Program-made: the position numbers and the translations under genes | Shown here: positions 47,004 to 54,040 of the stretch, one piece after another | How the letters are laid out: the number at the start of each line of letters is the position of its first letter | How positions within the stretch are numbered: the first letter of the stretch is position 1 | Origin: Pseudoalteromonas holothuriae | GTDB taxonomy: Bacteria; Pseudomonadota; Gammaproteobacteria; Enterobacterales; Alteromonadaceae | Assembly (NCBI RefSeq): GCF_945859825.1 | Contig: NZ_CAMAPC010000009.1 | Coordinates: forward strand, 108,466-172,465 | DNA: 64,000 nt | Direction of reading: 5' to 3' | Notes under the pieces: model-generated | Databases searched by the model: none | What the model saw: the letters and a program-made list of their open reading frames with translations, nothing else | What the model was told of the DNA's origin: nothing

Positions 47004-47369
47004 TTATGAGATAAAAATGGGGGGCTTAAAAAGGCGCGTAGTTATTAAAATAGGTGGTTTTACAATATAGTTCACGGCTGGGTTATTTTGCAGTACAACG
47101 TTTGTTGAGCAACTAGCCATAGGTAAGTATAAAGAAAACATACAGCTATTCGCGGGGCAAACACAGCCAAGTTCACAGCATGGTACATCGCAGCATGCCT
47201 CTTCATTGTCGACGTTACTCACCGCATGAGATGTGCTGCTTTGGCTTGTTTGAGTTGAATTGTTACTCTGAACGTGAGATTCAAACGGCTGATGATATGC
47301 AAATGATTGCTCAGCAAAAGCAAACAGCATCACAAAAACAACCAACAGGGTCGAAAGTGGCTTAAGCAT
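47004..47369 (-). CDS. Small secreted Cys-rich protein upstream of the TonB receptor
   Basis: The 121-residue protein starts with a signal peptide (about 1-24, ending SFAYHQ), then a Ser/Thr-rich stretch and a dense cysteine cluster at about 58-76 (EEACCDVPCCELGCVCPANSC). The C-terminal 45 residues include a moderately hydrophobic segment. I know no firm family; the pattern resembles small periplasmic metal-binding proteins encoded beside copper or zinc receptors. It lies 90 bases before the receptor gene on the same strand, probably in one operon. The nine or so clustered cysteines make a metal-binding or metal-sensing role likely but unproven. Confidence 0.65.
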   Translation of the reverse strand: MLKPLSTLLVVFVMLFAFAEQSFAYHQPFESHVQSNNSTQTSQSSTSHAVSNVDNEEACCDVPCCELGCVCPANSCMFSLYLPMASCSTNVVLQNNPAVNYIVKPPILITTRLFKPPIFIS

Positions 47370-48250
47370 ATTAATCTCAAAAAGTAACCGTGGCAGTATT
47401 GTATTGAATTTTAATTGTTATGTGAATATTTCCTTTATCTTCTTTCGTTCTTGATTTTGAATAATTACACGCTCGTTTGAGGCTGTTTGCCATACATCAG
47501 CGGGTTCTACCGTGTTAGGCTTAATGTTTATACTCGGCTTATTAGCTTAAGCAATTGCAAATAAATGATCAGATATTGCGATAGATAAATGACTTGGTAA
47601 CCAGATAAAAATTTCGGTATATAGTTATTCCATATGAGCTATTTTTAATGCAATTAATGCAGTTAATGCGTTATTTAGCTCGCTATAATGAGCAACGTTT
47701 TAATAAGATTGGTATAAATTTAATTTGCATACTTTGCCGAGTTAGTTGGTGCTCGAGCTTGATTTATTCTAAAAAAATACTGCAAACGTATCGTAATGTA
47801 TTAATGAAATGACACGGTTATAAGCTACGCTGCCTTAATGTTGAGTGCAAAAATGTTTGGCGCCCAAGCCTTCAAACTGAGCCACTTTATCTGATAATAA
47901 GTGCATTAAAAATAGAGTATGGTGCAAACTTTTTTAATGGGTACCGTCCTGCCTTAAGTTGTTGATTTATATTGGGTGTTGTATTTTTTAAATATCACAT
48001 TGTACTACGCATTTTATTAGCTATTTATTGAGGTAAGCACCTCCTTAGCTTCTAAGTTTCCTATTTTCACCAGTGGTTTTTAAAAAACCTGTCAAAAATA
48101 GCTGGTTTATTAATCAGTAAAGTTGCATAGTATATAGACAAATTCACAGCGAGTTTTAATATTACAAACGTGCCTGTTATTGAAGCTAAGTTATAACTTA
48201 TTGTTATAGGTTCTTTGTTTATGTCGGAATTTAAAGTAGGGCTAATAATC
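47370..48250. other. 880-base interval without a recognisable gene
   Basis: The region is AT-rich with many stops in all frames. It lies between the divergent Cys-rich-protein and coiled-coil-protein genes, so both promoters should be here. I see no RNA gene, clear repeat or inverted repeat element. Confidence 0.5.
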
Positions 48251-49102
48251 ATGAATTTATTAAAAATGTCCGTAGTATTTTTATTTGGCTTTGCGGCTGC
48301 GTTTATGCTTGGCGATAATGTGCAGCAAATTCGTAGCGTTGAGTCAGTGGTGAGTATTGACGATAATAAAACGGTTGCTTTACACGCTCAGATTGCACAG
48401 CTCACAGAGGAAAATAATCAATTACGTGAGCAAGTAGCAATACTTGAACTCCCCATCGAAGCTGCACAGGCAACGTCATTCTCAGTGCCAAGTGGGGCAT
48501 CGTCTCAACAATCAACTGAGCAAATTACACCTAAGCCGGCTTTATCTGCGCAAGTAAAAAAAAGCATGCAAGTATTTGAAGTAAAACCTGTTGTGTTTGC
48601 ATTGTCGAGTGAACTGAAATTGCAGGGTGAACAAAATAATGTGCTTGAGCAGCTACTGACGAAAAAAGCGCAGGCAGATTTTGAGAGTTGGCAGGCGCTG
48701 TCTGAGCGTTTGGAACAACAACCCGATAATCATGAATATTACCGCCAGTTGTATAACGAAGAAATTATACAAAACAGTGCTGAATATCGCCAATCTATTG
48801 CAAGTACGCTCACAGCGGAACAGTTAGAGCAATACCAAGTGTATGAGCGTGGTCAGGCACAACTTACTGTGAGTCAAAAACAAAGCATACTTGCTCACTC
48901 AGTGAGTCAACTAAATTTAAGCGCTTTTCAACAACAAGAAATTGAGCGTTTGTCAGAGCAGGTTTATTCGGTTTCGCAAGAGATTGATTTAGGTTCTACA
49001 GGTAGCCCGTATGCAAACCCAAGTGTATCAACAGACTTTGAAAAGTTGTCGCAAATTAAGGCGCTTTTCACGCAAGAGCAACTAAATAAGCTGCGCTTAT
49101 AA
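48251..49102 (+). CDS. Membrane-anchored coiled-coil protein of unknown function
   Basis: The 283-residue product has one N-terminal hydrophobic segment (about 4-22, VVFLFGFAAAFML), then a Glu/Gln-rich coiled coil (about 40-68, HAQIAQLTEENNQLREQVAIL), a Ser/Thr/Pro linker (about 70-105) and a mostly helical region (about 115-280). The segment TLTAEQLEQYQVYERGQAQL and the paired QLxxxxLxxLxL ends recall the Spy/CpxP-like helical-bundle style of periplasmic proteins, but I cannot assign it. An ATG ten codons upstream is also possible. It precedes a secreted Cys-rich gene by 37 bases, so the two are probably co-expressed. Confidence 0.6.
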   Translation: MNLLKMSVVFLFGFAAAFMLGDNVQQIRSVESVVSIDDNKTVALHAQIAQLTEENNQLREQVAILELPIEAAQATSFSVPSGASSQQSTEQITPKPALSAQVKKSMQVFEVKPVVFALSSELKLQGEQNNVLEQLLTKKAQADFESWQALSERLEQQPDNHEYYRQLYNEEIIQNSAEYRQSIASTLTAEQLEQYQVYERGQAQLTVSQKQSILAHSVSQLNLSAFQQQEIERLSEQVYSVSQEIDLGSTGSPYANPSVSTDFEKLSQIKALFTQEQLNKLRL

Positions 49103-49139
49103 GTTGTTTATATAAACAAAAAAATAAATAAGGGAAATT

Positions 49140-49625
49140 ATGAAAACCTTAAGTTTAACAGCAGCAACAGCGTTATTGCTAGTTGGTGCTAGCTCTGCGC
49201 AAGCTCGCATGAACTGTGATGTGGGTGGGTATTGGGATATTCAGACTCGCAACGTACAAGTTTGCGATACTGAAACTGAAAACTATACGGTAACAAAAAG
49301 GCACTGTGGTTATAATGGCCATTTAACTTTGGGCCATTTGTGGAACCAGCCAGACTTTTATTTACCTCACATAAGGTATGCTTCAACGAGTAGGGTTTTA
49401 GCTGAGACAAGTAGCTGTCCATCATCTCAATGGGACTCACAAACAGGCACATATTGGTATACGAAACCTAACGGCACCAAAAGTACTGATTGGTACACTT
49501 ATTCTGGCCTTTTAGGCCTTTCAAGTGATCAGCTGAAAACAACACAGCATACCCGTACGGTACAAACAAACTGTAGAACAGAAACTAGAACAGTGCGTGT
49601 TTGGCGTTGTGGTTACGAGCCATAA
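49140..49625 (+). CDS. Secreted Cys- and aromatic-rich protein of unknown function
   Basis: The 161-residue protein has a clear signal peptide (ALLLVGASSAQA, cleavage about residue 22), leaving a mature part of about 139 residues with six cysteines and many Tyr/Trp/Thr. Two ends share a motif: VCDTETENYTVTKRHCGY near the start and NCRTETRTVRVWRCGYEP at the end, each C-(x)-TET-x5-7-CGY, which looks like an internal duplication. Disulfide bonding in the periplasm or outside the cell is likely. I recognise no family. AAGGGAAATT precedes the start, and a strong terminator follows. Confidence 0.65.
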   Translation: MKTLSLTAATALLLVGASSAQARMNCDVGGYWDIQTRNVQVCDTETENYTVTKRHCGYNGHLTLGHLWNQPDFYLPHIRYASTSRVLAETSSCPSSQWDSQTGTYWYTKPNGTKSTDWYTYSGLLGLSSDQLKTTQHTRTVQTNCRTETRTVRVWRCGYEP

Positions 49626-49686
49626 GTCGATAGAATAAATAAAGTAGTAGTTATTATTACTCTTACTACTACTATCATTATTCTTT

Positions 49687-49728
49687 AAAAAACCAATTTT
49701 AATTTCAGTTGATTAAAATTGGTTTTTT
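49687..49728 (+). terminator. Intrinsic terminator, possibly bidirectional
   Basis: AAAAAACCAATTTTAAT pairs with ATTAAAATTGGTTTTTT around a TTCAGTTG loop, with a run of eight T at the end. It lies about 60 bases after the secreted-protein gene; the A run at the left would serve the opposite strand too. Confidence 0.88.
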
Positions 49729-49833
49729 TTGATTCAAAGTAGATAGTACAGTGTATCACTGTCCTGTTATGTGCGTTTTTTAATAGACTAGCTCTATAAG
49801 TCATACTGCACACAATGTGGAAAACGAACACAG

Positions 49834-50712
49834 CTATTGAGTACAAAAGTTAGGATTGTATTGATAAACCGATTGCGTTTTAGTGGTTGCATTTGTGGCA
49901 TTCCACGCATTAATTGTTTGCATACCCTCAAAGGCAAGTTTGGCACGCTGAACTACTTTTTTGCTGTAATCGGCACTGTTGTCTTCATATTTAAAAGATG
50001 CCTCAGCAATTAATGGCAATGTGTTAGCTAAAGGCGTTCCCGCGTACCATAACGTTATACTAAGCTCTGCATCGAACGAGCCTAAATCTATGTGCGCGCC
50101 TTTATAAACCTGTTCAGTAATTGTTAGGTTACCCACTTGCGCTAATGGCACAGCATCACTCAACCCATAAGTAGACTCAAACTCAGGAAAGTGTGTATTA
50201 ATATCTTTAAAGTTATTAATTGTGCGGGTATTAGGCGCTTTTGTAGAATGGCTATAAACCACATTAAATGGGTTGCTGCCTTTGACACCCATATCTGCTT
50301 CTAATTTGGTTTTAGCCCCTTGAGTAGGTGATGACACATCTTCAAAGTCAGCGATGTAGCGATCCGGGCTGCGAAATTTGAGTGTGACCTCGGAGTTTCC
50401 ATTATAAATACGTTCGCGAAAGGCATAACCAAGCCGCTTTAATTGGCAGCTAGCGTGTGTATCAAAAAACTTAACGGTGCGAGTTTTATCGAGTGACATG
50501 GTGCCCGTTACATCCCGAGCAATCGCCTGCTCTATAATGGGTTTTAAGGTACTAAAGTAATTATTTACTTGTGCAGCTTCACTCGCATGATCAAACAAAC
50601 TAGGCTCCAATAGCAGTTTATATTCTCTAGACGTCACATCTGGGTTTGCCATTGATATGTGGCTGATAAATACCAGACTCACCACTGGCAATATGCATAT
50701 TTTCTTGTTCAT
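49834..50712 (-). CDS. Secreted protein, possibly CYTH-like
   Basis: The 292-residue protein has a signal peptide (about 1-22, ending ISMANP). The mature part has alternating charged strands: REYKLLLEPSLF at its start, FRERIYNGNSEVTLKFRSPDR in the middle and AELSITLWYAG towards the end. The ordering of basic and acidic strand residues resembles the CYTH/triphosphate-tunnel fold, but the ExExK signature is not clean, so this is only a suggestion. It lies downstream of a lipoprotein gene on the same strand, but a terminator separates them. Function is unknown. Confidence 0.55.
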   Translation of the reverse strand: MNKKICILPVVSLVFISHISMANPDVTSREYKLLLEPSLFDHASEAAQVNNYFSTLKPIIEQAIARDVTGTMSLDKTRTVKFFDTHASCQLKRLGYAFRERIYNGNSEVTLKFRSPDRYIADFEDVSSPTQGAKTKLEADMGVKGSNPFNVVYSHSTKAPNTRTINNFKDINTHFPEFESTYGLSDAVPLAQVGNLTITEQVYKGAHIDLGSFDAELSITLWYAGTPLANTLPLIAEASFKYEDNSADYSKKVVQRAKLAFEGMQTINAWNATNATTKTQSVYQYNPNFCTQ

Positions 50713-50740
50713 AGTCTAATTGTCCTTTTATTCTCGTATT

Positions 50741-50761
50741 AAAAAGGCCGCTTATGCGGCC
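50741..50761 (-). terminator. Intrinsic terminator of the phytase-like lipoprotein gene
   Basis: On the minus strand GGCCGC-ATAA-GCGGCC is followed by TTTTT. It lies 13 bases after the stop codon of the gene starting at 52450. Confidence 0.93.
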
Positions 50762-50773
50762 ATTGCTATCATC

Positions 50774-52450
50774 TTAGTTGGCGCTTATATCTAATCCATT
50801 AATAATATAAAGTGCATTGCCATCAATTACTGACTGATTGTTATCAAGGTACTTTTGCTCTAAGACACCGCTACTTGACCAAGTGGCAAAGTCATCATCG
50901 TTTATTACGCCAAGACGCGTGTTATCAATCAACCATAACCCTTCCATTTTATCGTGCGGGTAGGCTACTTCAGAAATCATGTCGACAACGAGTGATACTT
51001 TTTGTGCTGGCACTATGTTGTTTGATTCTAATTTTTCCCACCCAGGAGTGTAATCACCGTTAACCGCATTGTTGTTTATAATTTGCTCTAACGTTTCACC
51101 AGCAATCATTAAACCAAGTGCATCGTCTTGTGTTAGCTGCTCATTATTTGCTACGTTTTCCAGATTGGTCGCGTTGCTAATATCAATTTTATACACACGT
51201 TTCATCGCTGAATTGTCGCGATTATAGAACTTACCATCACGTTCTATCACCAAAAACTGAGTATTGCTTAGTGCTTTGATTGCTGAATTTGAATTTGAAC
51301 CTTGCTCTTGTTTATATAAATATTGAGCCGTAGTACCTGTTTCAATATTAACGGTGACAATGCGAGTTAGGTTGGTACGGTTTTTACTTGGGTTATCTAG
51401 GCTTGATTGCATTATACCTACCAGAGTTTTTTCATCTGGTGTGATAGTCAGTCCTTCCATGCCTCGATTTGCCCAGCGATTACCAAACTCAGCAGGTAGA
51501 GTGTGTACATTGCGCGTATCATTGCTAAATGGGTTGATACGAGCAAGCTCGGTGCCATCGGCACTATAGTGCACCATGTGTGGGCCATATTCATCACTTA
51601 CCCAAAACGACCCATCATTCATGGCGACTAACCCTTCAGCATCTAAACCGTAATCGTCAATGCGTATTGGGTTGGTCTCTTTATCATAGGGTTTACTCAT
51701 ATCAAGTCTGATCACTTCACCTTTTACATCATAAGGCGTTTCGCCGGTGCCACCTAGCGCTGAACTATTTGGTAAGCCACTAATTACGCTGCCCGCTTTG
51801 TCTTTTAACAGGATGTTTTTGACTAATTTGATTGAGCCTGTTGCTTGTACTTCAAATAGACCAATACGCGGCGTATAGTCAGGGGTTGGAAACGTTTTCC
51901 CTTTACCTTGCTCACCTGTAAATGTGGCATTAGGCCCTCGGTCAGTCAGGGCGTAGAATTGCATTGGGTTCGTGGGGTGGCCATCCATATCTGAGCCGTA
52001 ACCGCCATTGCGTACTTCAAAAGTTGAACCTGAAAGTGCCCCGTTTTCAAGGTCATTACGCATTACTGAATATGGCAAACGTACGCCGCTACTGGCAAAA
52101 TTATCAGGGTTGCACACATAAGATGTCTCGCTCACTTCTGAGCTGTTGAGTGTGCCATCATTGTTTTTATCCAATCCAGATTCAATTTTTACGCCACCTA
52201 GCCAGCACTTTTCATGGCCTGTATTGAGCTGTGTTTGCATAATTAAACTACTTAGACCATTCGTACCATTACCACCGTTTGCGCCATTGCTACCGTTTGT
52301 GCCATTGCTACCATCTGTACCGTTGACACCATCTGTACCGTTGACACCATTGATACCGTTATTGCCGTCTTTACCGTTGTCACCATCGCTACATCCGGTT
52401 AAAGCGAGCATGGTGGTAAATGCGATAGTTGATATGCTGAAGGGTTTCAT
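50774..52450 (-). CDS. Lipoprotein with collagen-like repeat and esterase/phytase-like domain
   Basis: The 558-residue protein is a predicted lipoprotein (LALTGCSDG, Cys about 20). Residues about 22-66 are a collagen-like run with Gly at every third position (units such as NGTDGVNGTDGSNGTNG). Next is a short Cys-containing segment with an EF-hand-like loop (DKNNDGTLNSSEV, about 93-105). The bulk (about 120-555) matches the 'esterase-like activity of phytase' beta-propeller family (ALTDRGPNATF, DAEGLVAMNDGSFWVSDEYGP, GMEGLTITPDEKTLVG). It should sit on the outer membrane facing out or in the periplasm, hydrolysing a phosphate ester. The exact substrate is unknown. GGAAC precedes the start. Confidence 0.85.
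   Translation of the reverse strand: MKPFSISTIAFTTMLALTGCSDGDNGKDGNNGINGVNGTDGVNGTDGSNGTNGSNGANGGNGTNGLSSLIMQTQLNTGHEKCWLGGVKIESGLDKNNDGTLNSSEVSETSYVCNPDNFASSGVRLPYSVMRNDLENGALSGSTFEVRNGGYGSDMDGHPTNPMQFYALTDRGPNATFTGEQGKGKTFPTPDYTPRIGLFEVQATGSIKLVKNILLKDKAGSVISGLPNSSALGGTGETPYDVKGEVIRLDMSKPYDKETNPIRIDDYGLDAEGLVAMNDGSFWVSDEYGPHMVHYSADGTELARINPFSNDTRNVHTLPAEFGNRWANRGMEGLTITPDEKTLVGIMQSSLDNPSKNRTNLTRIVTVNIETGTTAQYLYKQEQGSNSNSAIKALSNTQFLVIERDGKFYNRDNSAMKRVYKIDISNATNLENVANNEQLTQDDALGLMIAGETLEQIINNNAVNGDYTPGWEKLESNNIVPAQKVSLVVDMISEVAYPHDKMEGLWLIDNTRLGVINDDDFATWSSSGVLEQKYLDNNQSVIDGNALYIINGLDISAN
52245..52395. repeat. Tandem repeat encoding the collagen-like stretch
   Basis: Nine-base units related to CCATCTGTACCGTTGACA recur in tandem and code, on the minus strand, for Gly-x-x triplets. 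Two neighbouring 18-base units (ACCATCTGTACCGTTGAC) are identical, so copy number could change by slippage. Confidence 0.75.
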
Positions 52451-52927
52451 ATTTGTTCCGTTATTAAGTAAATTTAATAAGGTATTTTCTTAATGTGACG
52501 ATTTGGTTTACTTTTTAAAAAATTTAAATAAAAAATTATGTGGTGTATTGCTTAAATGGTACTAATAATTTGAGTGATGTTGATAAATAAGAAGATTATA
52601 GCTTTTGAGTAGTGCGTATCTTAATTAGGTTAATCATGATGTTGCAATAATTGGCATGAATGAAAAAAGGAGCTTAGGCAGCCCCTTTTTAGCAAGAGAG
52701 ATAGATATTTGCTATTGCTGCACGATAAAGGATAGCCAAATTGAGAGTAATCTCATGCTTATGTCCGAGAAATATCGAGTTGAAGTGGTTGTGGTTTTAT
52801 GTAAAGAAGCGTTAGAAGTGTATTTAGTGAACGAGTAGGTAACACATGCTTTGATTACTTTGGTATTATTACTTTCTCTTTTTAGTGGATGGAACGAATA
52901 AAGTATTTTTAATGAAGGAGTATAATA
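52451..52927. other. Divergent intergenic region with an orphan terminator
   Basis: No credible protein gene lies here. The region should hold promoters for the lipoprotein gene (minus) and the binding-protein gene (plus). It also contains a terminator-like hairpin at 52664-52690 that belongs to neither gene. Confidence 0.5.
52664..52690. terminator. Orphan terminator-like hairpin
   Basis: AAAAAGG-A-GCT pairs with AGC-C-CCTTTTT around a TAGGC loop, with one A/C mismatch. Both strands end in a T run. Neighbouring genes diverge from here, so the hairpin must end another transcript or act as an insulator. Confidence 0.7.
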
Positions 52928-53917
52928 ATGCTTTTTAAACACATACAGTTCCTTGTTATGTCACTTACCGTGTTGGCATGTCAGGTTAATGCCCAAATCA
53001 AAATAGCCGTAGTGGGTAAAACCAAAAATGACAGCTTTTATGAGCAATCCTTTTATGGTTGTCAGGCTTTCGCTAAACAGTATGACAATCTTAAGTGCAT
53101 TTACGAAGGTGCAGATGACTATCAAGATGTTCGTACTCAAGTGTTAATTGTTAAAGAGCTAATAAGTAATGGTATTGATGGCTTATTGATATCTACCACA
53201 GACTCAAACTATTTAGTAGAAGGTGCTTTAAAAGCAGCAAAAGAAAAGGGGGTTCCTGTGATCACCTTTGACTCTGATTTGTTACCAGAGCATCGTCGTT
53301 ACCGTTTAGCATATGTTGGTACAAATAATTTTGATTTTGGTAGAGCATTGGCAGAGGTGGCTAAGAAGTACAAAAAAGAATCAATTCAAACTATTTGTAT
53401 TCAATCGGGACACCAAACGACACCTAATTTGAATGAACGTATACGTGGCGTGCGCTATGCTTTATCAGGTGGCGAAACCAGTAGGTTAGTTGCGGCAACG
53501 GGTTGGCGAGAGCACCCTCGCTGTCCTTTATTTACGATGGGGCGTCGAGAGGATGCGCTGAGCCAATTATTAAGTATGATAAAACTGCCAGCTCCCCCTA
53601 TTTTTTTGGCGGTTGCAGGTTTTGCGCAGTTTAACACTCAATATATTGAAAGGTTGAGCCCATTTAGAACGAAAATCGCAATGCAAGAGGTGGTTATTAT
53701 TTCTGCGGACACAGAGGCGGTTCAGTTGCAGGCATTGGCAAAAGGCTTATCTACGCAAAACATAGGGCAAAAGCCTTTTACGATGGGGCAGCTTGGTGCT
53801 CAGCTATTGTATGCGTTTATTGTTAATAAGCAGCGACCAAAGCAGCAAAACTACTTTTTAGATTACCATTTTTGCCATGCAAGCAACGTAACGAGTTGCA
53901 CGACGAATCACGAATGA
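52928..53917 (+). CDS. Periplasmic substrate-binding protein (sugar/TorT-like) paired with a sensor kinase
   Basis: The 329-residue protein has a signal peptide (about 1-22, ending QVNAQ) and a type I periplasmic-binding fold (about 23-310): IKIAVVGKTKNDSFYEQS, then GIDGLLISTTDSNYL, GVPVITFDSDL and YVGTNNFDFGRALAE. These match the RbsB/TorT-type family that binds sugars, autoinducers or TMAO-like ligands. No permease or ATPase gene is nearby; instead a CHASE-domain hybrid kinase follows 124 bases downstream. That suggests a sensory role in which the loaded protein contacts the kinase's periplasmic domain, as in TorT/TorS or LuxP/LuxQ. AAGGAGTATAATA precedes the start. Confidence 0.82.
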   Translation: MLFKHIQFLVMSLTVLACQVNAQIKIAVVGKTKNDSFYEQSFYGCQAFAKQYDNLKCIYEGADDYQDVRTQVLIVKELISNGIDGLLISTTDSNYLVEGALKAAKEKGVPVITFDSDLLPEHRRYRLAYVGTNNFDFGRALAEVAKKYKKESIQTICIQSGHQTTPNLNERIRGVRYALSGGETSRLVAATGWREHPRCPLFTMGRREDALSQLLSMIKLPAPPIFLAVAGFAQFNTQYIERLSPFRTKIAMQEVVIISADTEAVQLQALAKGLSTQNIGQKPFTMGQLGAQLLYAFIVNKQRPKQQNYFLDYHFCHASNVTSCTTNHE

Positions 53918-54040
53918 AGCAAACTAGTATGGCTGCTTGGCACCGTGTTGCTTAGTCCCTATACTCTGAGTTAGTTTGCTGAGCCTATAAATTTAGAGTG
54001 GTTGCCATATAACCAATTGATAAGAAAAGTGATATTTGTT

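Noticed and set aside
48067..48252. 61-residue minus-strand ORF before the coiled-coil protein gene
   Set aside because: It overlaps the start of a better-supported gene and has low-complexity AT-rich coding.
52656..52838. 60-residue ORF in the divergent intergenic region
   Set aside because: It contains the terminator-like hairpin in its first codons, lacks a ribosome site and has no coding character.
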